A stretch of DNA of 64,000 bases from Bacillota bacterium (GCA_023386345.1 JAEWJT010000015.1:248001-312000), one strand, 5' to 3'. Shown: positions 32,863-41,554, counted from the first letter of the stretch. Translations and numbers: made by a program. The notes: generated from the letters alone by a model not told the origin.

Positions 32863-34353
32863 TTATTGATTTTTCAATATTACATCGTGCGCTCCACCCT
32901 CTGTTATTGAGGTTGAGGATACTAAACATAATCTTGCTTCGTCGTGTAACTGTCTGATTGTAAGGCATCCGCAGTTACACATTGTTGATTTCACCTTATG
33001 GAGAGTAATTCTTAGTCCATCATCAAGCGATCCAGCATATGGAACATATGAATCAACGCCCTCTTCAAATTGAAGTTCTTTTTTACTGCTTCCTAAATCA
33101 TATCTTGCCCAGTTTCTTGCTCTATTTGCACCTTCACCCCAATATTCTTTAACATATCCGTTACCAAGCTTGATTTTAGCTGTTGGGCTTTCGTCAAATC
33201 TTGCAAAATATCTTCCTAGCATAACGAAGTCTGCTCCCATTGCAAGTGCTAGAGTTACATGGTAGTCATGTACAATTCCTCCATCAGAGCAAATAGGAAT
33301 GTATATACCTGTTTCTTCAAAGTATTCGTCTCTTGCAGCCGCAACTTCAAGAACTGATGAAGCCTGTCCTCTGCCTATACCCTTTTGCTCACGAGTTATA
33401 CAGATAGAGCCTCCGCCTATACCAATTTTAATAAAGTCAGCACCAGCGTCTGCCAAGTATCTAAAGCCCTCTCTATCTACTACATTGCCTGCTCCAACCT
33501 TTATATTGCTATCATAATTTTTTATCCATGTAATAGTGTCTTTTTGCCATTCGCTAAAGCCCTCTGATGAGTCTATACAAAGTATATCAACCCCAGCTTC
33601 TACAAGTGCTGGAACTCTTTCATCAAAGTCTCTTGAATTTATACCTGCACCTACTATATAGCTTTTATTTTTATCTAATAATGACAATGGATGCTCCTTA
33701 TCATCAGAGTAATCCTTTCTAAATACCATATTTACTAAGTTAAAATCCTTATCTATAATAGGAAGTGAATTTAGCTTATGCTCCCAAATTATATCATTAG
33801 CTTCCTTTAAACTAATTCCCTCTGTTCCTACTACAAGATTTTCAGCCTTTGTCATAAAATCTTTGACTTTTTTATCAAGAGAGTCTCTTGTTACCCTATA
33901 ATCTCTGCTTGTTACAACACCTGCTAATTTCCCTTTTGGAGTTCCATCGAAAGTAATTGCCATAGTAGAATGTCCAGTTTTCTCTTTTAATTCTAAAACA
34001 TCCTTCAATGTATGCTCAGGTGTAAGGTTTGAGTCACTAATTACAAAACCTGCCTTGTATCTTTTAACTCTTCTAACCATTTCAGCCTGTTCTTCTATAC
34101 TTTGCGAGCCATAAATAAAAGAAATTCCTCCGTTTTTAGCCAATGCGACTGCCATATTATTGTCAGATACAGATTGCATAACAGCTGATACCATAGGAAT
34201 TTTTAGACTTAAATCAGGCTTCTCGCCCTTCTTATATCTTACGACTGGTGTTTCTAAATTAACATTTTCAGGAATACAATCCTTTGTAGTCAGATTAGGA
34301 ATTAATAGATACTCCCCAAATGTTCTTGATGGTTCTTGAATAATCTTTGCCAT
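32863..34353 (-). CDS. guaB: IMP dehydrogenase, large flap type
   Basis: The 496-residue enzyme oxidises IMP to XMP, the committed step to GMP. The catalytic cysteine is Cys318 in GGGSICITREQKGIGRGQ, and the active-site barrel motif CSDGGIVHDYH follows. A CBS pair occupies residues about 100-215. The mobile flap carries the Arg417-Tyr418 dyad in NWARYDLG, and the tail KSTMCNCGCLTI and STSITEGGAHDVI is typical of a distinct subfamily. From memory, these blocks match the Tritrichomonas foetus enzyme more closely than the usual clostridial GuaB. It is monocistronic and has its own terminator. Confidence 0.9.
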   Translation of the reverse strand: MAKIIQEPSRTFGEYLLIPNLTTKDCIPENVNLETPVVRYKKGEKPDLSLKIPMVSAVMQSVSDNNMAVALAKNGGISFIYGSQSIEEQAEMVRRVKRYKAGFVISDSNLTPEHTLKDVLELKEKTGHSTMAITFDGTPKGKLAGVVTSRDYRVTRDSLDKKVKDFMTKAENLVVGTEGISLKEANDIIWEHKLNSLPIIDKDFNLVNMVFRKDYSDDKEHPLSLLDKNKSYIVGAGINSRDFDERVPALVEAGVDILCIDSSEGFSEWQKDTITWIKNYDSNIKVGAGNVVDREGFRYLADAGADFIKIGIGGGSICITREQKGIGRGQASSVLEVAAARDEYFEETGIYIPICSDGGIVHDYHVTLALAMGADFVMLGRYFARFDESPTAKIKLGNGYVKEYWGEGANRARNWARYDLGSSKKELQFEEGVDSYVPYAGSLDDGLRITLHKVKSTMCNCGCLTIRQLHDEARLCLVSSTSITEGGAHDVILKNQ

Positions 34354-34568
34354 TTTTGTAAATACTCCTTATTTTTTATTCGTTCTATAAAACTTCATAT
34401 TATTTTAATATAATAAAAAGTTTTTTCAGCTATTATTCCAAATAGCATTAGTTTATTTAATAATAAATTTCCAAATAGAATATCATAAATTAAAAGCAAA
34501 GTCAAAGCACAATTTATTAATTATTTGTAACAAATTACATCTTAAGATAAATTTAGACATTAATATTA

Positions 34569-34872
34569 TTATAAGCTTTTACCTAATTCATACGCCTTTT
34601 GTGGGAAATCAGTCATTTTAATATCTTCTAAACTGTGACAAGCTAATGCAGTGATTATGCTAACATTTTTCCAACCAAGATATCCTATCATTCCTTTGTA
34701 ACTAGCTATAGCACCCTCAGCTGATTCTAAGGTATCCTCTGCAAAAGTAAGAATTAGAGCAGATTTTATCGATTTATGCAAGGCATCATTATTTGCATAA
34801 AATCTATCTATAACAGTTTTTAGCAGATGTACCATTTTTATGTGGACTTCCTGTAATTAATAAAATTTTCAT
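34569..34872 (-). pseudogene. Flavodoxin-type NAD(P)H reductase with internal deletion and frameshift
   Basis: On the minus strand an ATG at 34872, with GGAGG upstream, opens the frame MKILLITGSPHKNGTSAKNC, the flavin-binding start of the NADPH-dependent FMN reductase/flavodoxin_2 family, and stops after 22 codons. The rest of the gene continues in another frame to 34569 with LKTVIDRFYANN... and ends KAYELGKSL, the C-terminal half of the same family. About 75 residues of the middle, including the CxxC region, are missing. The join lies in TCTGCTAAAAACTG; one A fewer would restore a frame. It cannot make an active enzyme. An intact relative lies at 36380-37003. Confidence 0.8.
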
Positions 34873-35082
34873 ATTATCCTCCATTATGTTGTAATTTTAA
34901 ATTATGGTAATCATGTTTTTTTATAATTATAAAGTTTCAAAACAAAAATTGCAATGATATTTTGTTAAATACAACATTTCTTACAACAAATAATTTATAT
35001 TTACTGACACTAAAATATTTTATTTGTAAATTCACTAATAAAGTGTTAAACTAAATTAACTTTTATTATTGTGAGGAACAAA

Positions 35083-35844
35083 ATGCGAAATATAAAAATG
35101 CTTATTGAATATGACGGAAGTAAATATAAAGGATGGCAAAAGCTTGGCAATGACTCTGACGAAGAACAGGCGAAAGATATTTTAACTATTCAGGGAAAGC
35201 TTGAAAGTGTGCTGTCTATTATGGCTAATGAGGATATATCGGTAATAGGCTGTGGAAGAACAGATGCCGGAGTTCATGCTTTGAATTATACTGCTAATTT
35301 TCATACTAACAGCAATCTATCTACTGAAAAAATGTCTGAATATCTGTACAAGTATTTGCCTGAGGATATACAGGTTAAATCTATTAAGGATTGTAGCGAA
35401 AGATTTCATTCGAGATATAACGCTTTATCAAAAACTTATGTGTATAGAATAAATAACAAAGATAAACGAAATATATTCAATAGAAAATATGAATATACTA
35501 TATACGAGCCACTAAATGTTGAAAAAATGCTAAAGGCAGTAAATTTTTTAACTGGCACACATGATTTTCAAAGCTTTACTACCTTAAAAAGCAAAAAGAA
35601 ATCAACAATAAAAACAATCTATTCGATTAATGTAGTTAAAAATGGTGATTTGATTGAAATAGAGATAAAAGGCAACTCATTTTTGTGGAATATGGTAAGA
35701 ATAATCTGCGGTACTCTTATAGAGGTCGGAAAAGGTAATTTAAAACCAGAAGATGTTGAAAGAATATTAAATCAGAAAAAAAGACAAGAGGCAGGTCCAA
35801 ACGCACCAGCCCATGCCTTATTTTTAAAAGATGTAGAGTATTAG
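35083..35844 (+). CDS. truA: tRNA pseudouridine synthase A
   Basis: The 253-residue enzyme converts uridines 38-40 of the anticodon stem to pseudouridine. The catalytic aspartate is Asp61 in GCGRTDAGVHAL, and the family block FLWNMVRIICGTLIEVGKG occurs near the C terminus. The start is ATG 35083, with GAGGA five bases upstream; GTG 35071 would overlap that site. Insertions relative to E. coli TruA (NDSDEEQAKDI near residue 25) are common in clostridia. It is usually encoded with ribosomal protein genes, but here it stands alone. Confidence 0.93.
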   Translation: MRNIKMLIEYDGSKYKGWQKLGNDSDEEQAKDILTIQGKLESVLSIMANEDISVIGCGRTDAGVHALNYTANFHTNSNLSTEKMSEYLYKYLPEDIQVKSIKDCSERFHSRYNALSKTYVYRINNKDKRNIFNRKYEYTIYEPLNVEKMLKAVNFLTGTHDFQSFTTLKSKKKSTIKTIYSINVVKNGDLIEIEIKGNSFLWNMVRIICGTLIEVGKGNLKPEDVERILNQKKRQEAGPNAPAHALFLKDVEY

Positions 35845-35906
35845 AAGCATATCATAAGAAATTCATTTTTTTATTGACTGAATAGCTAAAAAACAGGAGG
35901 TTACAA

Positions 35907-36302
35907 ATGAAGTTTTATATTGCTTCAAAGCTTGAAAATTATGAGCAAGTACGCAGTCTTGCACAGTTGCTTAAAAATTCCGGTTGGACACATACTTACG
36001 ACTGGACATCTCATGATTTGGTGAAAGAAACAGACACAGAAACGCTCAGGCACATTGGCGAAAAAGAGTATAATGGAGTAATGCAAGCTGATATTGTTAT
36101 TGTATTAACTCCTCAAGGAAGAGGAACTCATACAGAATTTGGAATGGCTATTGCTCTAAATAAAATAATTTACTTGTGTCATGAGGACGATACATATTTC
36201 AAGTGTGATGATAATACATCATCGTTTTATTGGCTTTCAGAAGTAAATCATCTTATTGGAAATACAGAGTACATTGCCTCTGAATTGATTAAGATACAGT
36301 AA
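35907..36302 (+). CDS. Nucleoside 2-deoxyribosyltransferase-like protein
   Basis: The 131-residue protein resembles the nucleoside 2-deoxyribosyltransferase fold: N-terminal FYIASKLENYEQVRSLAQLL, then an acidic strand ADIVIVLTPQGRGTHTEFGMA, whose THTEFG glutamate corresponds to the catalytic nucleophile region of the family (GTxxExG). It may transfer deoxyribose between bases, or hydrolyse N-glycosidic bonds, in nucleotide salvage. AACAGGAGG lies upstream. It is 62 bases after truA and 78 before a flavodoxin-type gene, possibly in one unit. Confidence 0.75.
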   Translation: MKFYIASKLENYEQVRSLAQLLKNSGWTHTYDWTSHDLVKETDTETLRHIGEKEYNGVMQADIVIVLTPQGRGTHTEFGMAIALNKIIYLCHEDDTYFKCDDNTSSFYWLSEVNHLIGNTEYIASELIKIQ

Positions 36303-36379
36303 GATTATGAGCATATATCTTAACGGAAAATACGAGCACCATTTGGACACCAAAGTGTCAAAGAAAGGAATGTATTAAA

Positions 36380-37003
36380 ATGAAAGTTTTATTAATTAAC
36401 GGAAGTCCACACAAGAGTGGATCTACTTATACTGCTTTAGCAGAAATCGAAAAGGAGCTAAACAAGGCAAATATTGAAACAGAAATATTTCACATTGGGA
36501 ACAAGCCTATAAGAGGATGTATTGCCTGCGAAAGATGTGAAAACAACAGATGTGTGTTTAATGATGATATAACAAATGTGGTACTTGAAAAATGCGAAAG
36601 CGTTGATGGCTTGATTGTTGGCTCGCCAGTATATTACTCATCTCCAAACGGATCACTTATTGCTATGCTGGATAGAATGTTCTATGCCGGAAATAAGGTT
36701 TTACAATATAAGCCTGCAGCAGCAATAGTTTCAGCAAGAAGAGCTGGGACAACAGCATCATTTGATGTTCTAAATAAATATTTCACCATATCAAATATGC
36801 CAGTTGTATCATCACAATACTGGAGCATGATACATGGAAACGACGCAGAAGAAGCCAAAGAGGACTTAGAAGGTATGCAAATTATGAGAACTTTAGGTAA
36901 AAACATGGCTTGGCTTTTAAAATGTATAGAGGCTGGAAAAGAAAAAGGAATTAACATCCCTCAAAGGGATGAAAAAAGAGAATTTACTAATTTTATTAGG
37001 TAA
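36380..37003 (+). CDS. Flavodoxin-fold NADPH-dependent FMN reductase
   Basis: The 207-residue protein begins with the flavin phosphate-binding loop LINGSPHKSGSTYTAL and has the paired-cysteine region GCIACERCENNRCVFNDD near 46-64, typical of iron-sulphur flavoproteins and NADPH-dependent FMN reductases, followed by VDGLIVGSPVYYSSPNGSL. It reduces flavins or quinone-like compounds; the physiological acceptor is unknown. AAAGGAATG is upstream. Unlike the decayed relative at 34569-34872, it is complete. A very long terminator hairpin follows. Confidence 0.87.
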   Translation: MKVLLINGSPHKSGSTYTALAEIEKELNKANIETEIFHIGNKPIRGCIACERCENNRCVFNDDITNVVLEKCESVDGLIVGSPVYYSSPNGSLIAMLDRMFYAGNKVLQYKPAAAIVSARRAGTTASFDVLNKYFTISNMPVVSSQYWSMIHGNDAEEAKEDLEGMQIMRTLGKNMAWLLKCIEAGKEKGINIPQRDEKREFTNFIR

Positions 37004-37053
37004 AATTCAAATCAAAGATATTTATATGAATTTAAGAATAATTAAATTATAAG

Positions 37054-37122
37054 AAAGACAGATGTATGTTTTAGTTGTCAAGTTATTTAACAAGACAACT
37101 AAAACATCTATCTGTCTTTTTC
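37054..37122. terminator. Long terminator hairpin between convergent genes
   Basis: A 26-base arm (37054-37079) pairs with 37094-37119 with only two mismatches around a 14-base loop, then Ts. The stem is twice the length of other terminators in the window. Confidence 0.75.
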
Positions 37123-37147
37123 AGTACAATGATATTACAATAAATTA

Positions 37148-37804
37148 CTATTTAGCAGTTTTAGGCTTTTTATTTGCCAAGCTTAGCAATATCCCAAGTG
37201 CTATTGACAAAAGTGCAGCTACTACAAGTCTGTATTCTCCTGGAAGTAAAAATACTATTGTATGTGCTGGAATCCAGAAAAACGGAACTGTTTTAAATAC
37301 TACAAAGCCTATAAATCCACTCCAATCAACTCCGTTTACAGCATCCTTAACAGATACTTTAGAGCTTGAAGCTCTTTTTTTAGCCTCATATTTTAAGTCT
37401 ATAAACTTATCTGTAATTTTATGAGTTGCCATCATAATAGGTCCAAAGCTTAAATTCATAAATGCACTTATACATAAAGCAGTTATGATTTTATTTCCAT
37501 GTCCGAAAACAAAGCCTTTCTCTAAAACAGCTACAGTTCCGTATTCAAACAGTTTGAATGCAAGAGCTATCGCCATTCCAAGCAATCCCCATATAATAAC
37601 TCTAAAAATAAACCCTGACGGAAGCTTCCAATCTCCTTTAGAAATTCTTGTTACTAACAATTCTCCCATTGGCGCAAGAAGTCCAAACTTTATAAACCCA
37701 GACCAATAAAGATGATTACCCGCAAATTCTACAAAGGCTTGTCTTGTTATGCCAAAAACTATTGCAACAACAGCCAATGGCCATAATAAATCAAATTTTT
37801 TCAA
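37148..37804 (-). CDS. Integral membrane protein, Mpv17/PMP22-like
   Basis: The 218-residue protein is very hydrophobic, with five likely membrane segments. The C-terminal block FKTVPFFWIPAHTIVFLLPG and EYRLVVAALLSIALGILLS recalls the Mpv17/PMP22-like pattern (W/F-x-x-x-H...F.LP...R) of uncharacterised clostridial proteins; this assignment is from memory and tentative. The start is TTG 37804, with GGGAGGA eight bases upstream. A palindrome in the leader precedes the ribosome binding site. Function unknown. Confidence 0.65.
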   Translation of the reverse strand: MKKFDLLWPLAVVAIVFGITRQAFVEFAGNHLYWSGFIKFGLLAPMGELLVTRISKGDWKLPSGFIFRVIIWGLLGMAIALAFKLFEYGTVAVLEKGFVFGHGNKIITALCISAFMNLSFGPIMMATHKITDKFIDLKYEAKKRASSSKVSVKDAVNGVDWSGFIGFVVFKTVPFFWIPAHTIVFLLPGEYRLVVAALLSIALGILLSLANKKPKTAK

Positions 37805-37816
37805 ATTATTCCTCCC

Positions 37817-37840
37817 ATGTCTTAAATATGTTTAAGACAT
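37817..37840 (-). promoter_or_regulatory. Leader palindrome directly before a ribosome binding site
   Basis: ATGTCTTAAA (37817-37826) and TTTAAGACAT (37831-37840) form a perfect 10-bp inverted repeat around TATG, only one base away from the GGGAGGA of the membrane protein gene. It could be an operator or an RNA stem that modulates translation. A second small hairpin (AGTGAA...TTCACT) with a T-run lies at about 37855-37875. Confidence 0.45.
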
Positions 37841-37989
37841 TATTAAATTATTGAGTGAATTAGTTCACTTTTTTTATTTAGTACCAAATAATATTACCAT
37901 AATTATATTCCTAACTCAATATAAAAATTTTTCATACTTTTCTTAATACTAAATTGTAATAATATGGAATTATTTTTAATCAAATTTTC

Positions 37990-38018
37990 TTGATAAATAC
38001 CACCAAAAATGATATATT
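37990..38018 (+). promoter_or_regulatory. Promoter of the aldo/keto reductase gene
   Basis: TTGATA (37990-37995), 17-base spacer, TATATT (38013-38018). Confidence 0.65.
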
Positions 38019-38098
38019 ATCTAATAGAAATCAAAATACATAATTAAGTAAAAGCTAAAACAACACTTTTAAAATAATGAAAGATGAGGTATTTGAAA

Positions 38099-39199
38099 AT
38101 GAAAATGTCTAAAGTAGATAAGTTAAATGTTAGCCTTTCAAAACTTGGCTTTGGTCTTATGAGATTGCCACATAAAAATGAAAATGAGATAGACCAGGAG
38201 CAAGTTAATGAAATGGTAAAATTTGCCTATAATAATGGTGTAAATTATTATGATACTGCATATGTTTATAACAATGGAGGAAGTGAGATAGCTCTTGGAA
38301 CTGCTTTAAAGCAAATAAAGAGAGAAGATATATTTGTTGCAGATAAACTTCCTATGAGAAAAATTACTTCTAAGGAAAGCTTAGATGAGTTATTTAACAC
38401 AAGTCTTGAAAGACTTCAAACAGATTATATTGATTTTTACTTACTACACGCTCTTGATAAAGGTTTGCTAAAAACTATCAATGAATTTGATGTAGTAGCT
38501 TGGGCATTGCAAAAGAAAAAAGAAGGCAAAATAAAATACCTTGGTTTTTCAATTCATGATACATACGAAACCCTATTAGAAATACTAAAATTAAATGATT
38601 GGGACTTTGCTCAAATACAATTTAATTATATGGATGCTGAAGACCATCCTGGAGAAAAAGGATACTTAGAGCTTACAAAACGCAATATTCCAATAGTTAT
38701 TATGGAGCCGTTAAAGGGAGGGATGTTATCAGATATACCTGATAATATTGCAAAACCTTTCAGAGACCTAAATGGCTCAAATGTAAAATTTGCATTTAGC
38801 TGGCTTGCAGAAAAGCAAGGAATTGTAACTATACTTTCTGGTATGAGTAATATAGCTCAAATAAAAGAAAATGTTGAATTATTTAAAGACATACAAGATT
38901 TAAGCACTGAAGAACACAATGCCATCTTAGAGGTTGAGAAAAATATAAGATCTTTACAAAAGGTAAATTGTACCGGATGTAGATACTGTATGCCCTGTCC
39001 ATTTGGAGTAAAAATACCAAGTATATTTAAAGGTTGGAACACAAACTCTATGAACAATGGATCAAACTGGATTTCAGGTTCATACATAGATTATGAATCA
39101 GCTGAAAAATGTACAGAATGTGGAGCATGTATGGTTCACTGTCCACAGCATATACAAATACCTGACATGCTTAAAAATGTAATTGCTGAGAAAGAATAA
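38099..39199 (+). CDS. Aldo/keto reductase with C-terminal 4Fe-4S domain
   Basis: The 366-residue protein has an aldo-keto reductase barrel (residues 1-280) with LGFGLMRLPH, the catalytic Asp/Tyr region YYDTAYVYNNGGSE, and the Lys/His positions VADKLPMR and FYLLHALDKG. The C-terminal 85 residues carry two ferredoxin-like cysteine clusters, CTGCRYCMPCPFGV and CTECGACMVHCPQHI. This fusion is common in anaerobes and suggests electrons can come from ferredoxin as well as NADPH. The start is ATG 38099, with GAGG nine bases upstream; ATG 38084 would include that site. GNAT gene follows by 17 bases. Confidence 0.9.
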   Translation: MKMSKVDKLNVSLSKLGFGLMRLPHKNENEIDQEQVNEMVKFAYNNGVNYYDTAYVYNNGGSEIALGTALKQIKREDIFVADKLPMRKITSKESLDELFNTSLERLQTDYIDFYLLHALDKGLLKTINEFDVVAWALQKKKEGKIKYLGFSIHDTYETLLEILKLNDWDFAQIQFNYMDAEDHPGEKGYLELTKRNIPIVIMEPLKGGMLSDIPDNIAKPFRDLNGSNVKFAFSWLAEKQGIVTILSGMSNIAQIKENVELFKDIQDLSTEEHNAILEVEKNIRSLQKVNCTGCRYCMPCPFGVKIPSIFKGWNTNSMNNGSNWISGSYIDYESAEKCTECGACMVHCPQHIQIPDMLKNVIAEKE

Positions 39200-39216
39200 A
39201 TAATAAGTAAGGAAAA

Positions 39217-39735
39217 ATGATACCCTTGAACAATTCAATAAAAAATATTGACCACAAAAATTATACTATAAGAACTGCCGATGAAAAAGATATACCATTA
39301 ATACTTGAATTCATTAAAAAAACTGCATTATATGAAAAAATGCAAAACGATGTTACCGCCACAGAAGAAAGGCTTAGGTATTCTTTATTTGAAAGAAAAA
39401 TTGCAACGGTAATTATAGGCAAATATTGTAATTTACCAATGAGCTATGCAATATTTTTTTATAATTTTTCTTCATTTGATGGTAAGCTAGGTATTTATTT
39501 AGAGGATATATTTGTTGACCAAGAATTCAGAGGAATGGGCTTTGCAAAAAAGTTAATTTCATATATAGCAAAAATAGCAGTAAATAACGACTATAGTCGT
39601 ATTGAATGGGTTTGTCTTAATTGGAATGAGCAAGCAATTATATCTTATAAGAAAATAGGTGCAATCCCTCAAGAACAATGGTTAAGATTTAAGCTAAGTG
39701 ATAAAAATTTAATTGATATGGCTAATAAAGATTAG
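39217..39735 (+). CDS. GNAT-family N-acetyltransferase
   Basis: The 172-residue protein has the GNAT fold: N-terminal YTIRTADEKDIPLILEFI, an acceptor loop, and the acetyl-CoA-binding motif IFVDQEFRGMGFAKKLISYI (Q/RxxGxG/A), then WVCLNWNEQAIISYKKIGA. It resembles diamine/spermidine-type acetyltransferases (LYLEDIFVDQEFRG). It transfers an acetyl group to an amine, but the acceptor is unknown. It lies 17 bases after the aldo-keto reductase and probably shares its transcript. Confidence 0.85.
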   Translation: MIPLNNSIKNIDHKNYTIRTADEKDIPLILEFIKKTALYEKMQNDVTATEERLRYSLFERKIATVIIGKYCNLPMSYAIFFYNFSSFDGKLGIYLEDIFVDQEFRGMGFAKKLISYIAKIAVNNDYSRIEWVCLNWNEQAIISYKKIGAIPQEQWLRFKLSDKNLIDMANKD

Positions 39736-39739
39736 CTCA

Positions 39740-39786
39740 AACATATAAATTCTTGAAGATAGTTTAAGAGTTTATATGTTTTTCTT
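39740..39786 (+). terminator. Probable terminator after the GNAT gene
   Basis: AAACATATAAA-type arm pairs with TTTATATGTTT around a loop containing GAAGATAG, followed by TTTCTTTTT. Confidence 0.65.
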
Positions 39787-39822
39787 TTTATGTGTTTCTA
39801 TATTGTAAGGTAAAATAAAAAT

Positions 39823-39897
39823 TGAGAACTTCTGACTTTCTGTGTTATATTACTTTTGAAATTAATCATGTATCTAACAGAAAAGAAGAAGTTCTCA
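39823..39897. repeat. 75-base imperfect inverted repeat
   Basis: TGAGAACTTCT (39823-39833) pairs with AGAAGTTCTCA (39887-39897), and TTTCTGTgTTA pairs with TAACAGAAA inside. On the minus strand it ends in a T-rich stretch just after the epimerase gene, so it can act as that operon's terminator; its size and flanks would also fit a small transposon-derived element. Confidence 0.5.
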
Positions 39898-39909
39898 TAT
39901 AAACTATTA

Positions 39910-40320
39910 CTATTGTCTCTCACTAAGCTCTAGCAAAACTCCCATTGATGATTTTGGGTGACAGAAAGCTATTTTTGCCCCGCCTGCTCCGTATCTTGGA
40001 GTTTCGTCTATCATTTTCATTCCTTTTGCTTTCATTTCAGCAATGGCTTCTTCTATGTTGTCCACTCTTAATGCTATATGCTGAATTCCACCATTTCCAT
40101 TGTTTTTTTCAATAAATTTTGCTATTGGTCCGTCCGGAGAAGTTGACTCTAAAAGCTCTATTTCGCTATCTCCGCATGGTAAAAAAGCAACTTTTACTTT
40201 TTGCTCCTCTACTACTTCTGTTCCCGCAGCTTTTAAACCTAATACTCCCTCATAAAAGCTAAGTGCTTCTTCTAAATTTTTTACAGCTATTCCTATATGG
40301 TCTACTCTTGATAAATTCAT
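39910..40320 (-). CDS. mce: Methylmalonyl-CoA epimerase
   Basis: The 136-residue vicinal-oxygen-chelate protein interconverts (R)- and (S)-methylmalonyl-CoA. Motifs include the metal-binding His in VDHIGIAVKNLEEAL, the second His in GIQHIALRVDNIEEA, and the C-terminal glutamate in GVLLELSE. It is the last gene of the leftward methylmalonyl-CoA operon, five bases after a small membrane-protein gene. Length and motifs match the family closely. Confidence 0.93.
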   Translation of the reverse strand: MNLSRVDHIGIAVKNLEEALSFYEGVLGLKAAGTEVVEEQKVKVAFLPCGDSEIELLESTSPDGPIAKFIEKNNGNGGIQHIALRVDNIEEAIAEMKAKGMKMIDETPRYGAGGAKIAFCHPKSSMGVLLELSERQ

Positions 40321-40325
40321 GATAA

Positions 40326-40568
40326 TTAATCTTCCTTTCTATTTTTATTGTCTTTTTTTATTGATATATACATTGTAAAAACTACAAAAACACCGATTAC
40401 AATGCTTATAATTCTCCTAATAGCGAAAACATAAAATGGTGCTGAATGAGCAGTAGCTAGATATTTTAAATAATCTCCTCTAAGTTCAAAAATATAAGCA
40501 ATTAATAAAAGTACAACAAGCACAAGAGTGAAAATTCTAGCATTTCTTTTTATTTTCCAATCATTCAA
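40326..40568 (-). CDS. Small membrane protein in the methylmalonyl-CoA operon
   Basis: The 80-residue protein has two hydrophobic segments (about residues 12-30 and 45-68), a basic N terminus and a Lys-rich C-terminal tail (SIKKDNKNRKED). It is located between meaB and mce with very short gaps (15 and 5 bases), so it is cotranscribed. I do not recognise the family. It does not look like the OadG/MmdD subunit of sodium-pumping decarboxylases, which has a single N-terminal segment and a long acidic or proline-rich tail. Function unknown. Confidence 0.7.
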   Translation of the reverse strand: MNDWKIKRNARIFTLVLVVLLLIAYIFELRGDYLKYLATAHSAPFYVFAIRRIISIVIGVFVVFTMYISIKKDNKNRKED

Positions 40569-40582
40569 ACTAAATCATCTCC

Positions 40583-41527
40583 CTACAATCTATTATTTAT
40601 TGCAGATAAAAACTCGTCCATTACATCATATATATTTTTTTCTTTGTCTAATATTTGCTCTACTCTTCCGTCTAATTTATTTTCTTTATCAGTATGCTTT
40701 ATTACTATTTTTCTAAGCTCGGATTCTATCATTTCTACAACTTCTAGTTTCGTGTTGTTATGCCTTCTTTGTCTTAATTTTCCGGTTTCTTCAAGATAAT
40801 CAGTATGTTTTTTAATTTCGTCTATAAGCTCAGCAATTCCTTCGTTCTTGCTTGCTGTTACCATTAATACGGGTGGACGTCTCTCCATATTTTGATTTAA
40901 GTCTAACATCATATTGATTTCAGTTGCTGTACGCTGTGAGCCGAATAAATCGCTTTTATTCACTGCAAAAATATCACCTATTTCCATTACTCCAGCCTTT
41001 ATTGACTGTATGTCATCACCAAGTCCCGGAACCATTACCATCAGAATTGTATCTGCATTTTTTACTATATCAACCTCTGACTGACCTACACCAACAGTTT
41101 CTATAAATATGTAATCAACTCCATAAGCATCTAAAACCTTTACAGCATCCTTTGTTGATTTTGAAAGTCCTCCCAAGTATCCTCTAGTACCCATGCTTCT
41201 TATAAATACATTAGGGTCAAGGGCTAAATCCTGCATACGAATTCTATCTCCAAGAATAGAGCCTCCCGAATATGGACTTGTAGGGTCAATCGCTATTATA
41301 CCAATCTTATTACCTTCATTTAAAAGCTGTTTAGCCAGCTTATCGGTAAGCGTGCTTTTTCCTGCTCCCGGAGGTCCGGTTATTCCGATAATATGTGCCT
41401 TACCAGTATATTTGTTTATTGCTTTTATAACCTCTCTAGCTTTTTCTTCATCATTTTCAACATAAGAAATAAGTCTAGCGCATGAACGTTTATCACCAGC
41501 AAGCATTTTTTCAATTAATTCATTCAT
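40583..41527 (-). CDS. meaB: MeaB GTPase, methylmalonyl-CoA mutase chaperone
   Basis: The 314-residue G3E GTPase protects and reactivates the B12-dependent mutase. Visible motifs are Walker A GPPGAGKST near 53-61, the switch region IDPTSPYSGGSILGDRIRM, ETVGVGQSEVD, and the base-recognition NKSD. The C-terminal dimerisation helix region is present. The gene lies in the mutase operon as expected. A perfect hairpin sits between it and the upstream gene and could limit its expression relative to the mutase subunits. Confidence 0.93.
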   Translation of the reverse strand: MNELIEKMLAGDKRSCARLISYVENDEEKAREVIKAINKYTGKAHIIGITGPPGAGKSTLTDKLAKQLLNEGNKIGIIAIDPTSPYSGGSILGDRIRMQDLALDPNVFIRSMGTRGYLGGLSKSTKDAVKVLDAYGVDYIFIETVGVGQSEVDIVKNADTILMVMVPGLGDDIQSIKAGVMEIGDIFAVNKSDLFGSQRTATEINMMLDLNQNMERRPPVLMVTASKNEGIAELIDEIKKHTDYLEETGKLRQRRHNNTKLEVVEMIESELRKIVIKHTDKENKLDGRVEQILDKEKNIYDVMDEFLSAINNRL

Positions 41528-41554
41528 TCTATCACCGCCTTACAACTTTACTAG

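Noticed and set aside
40326..40568. Gamma subunit (OadG-like) of a sodium-pumping methylmalonyl-CoA decarboxylase
   Set aside because: Two membrane segments and a short basic tail do not match the OadG pattern.
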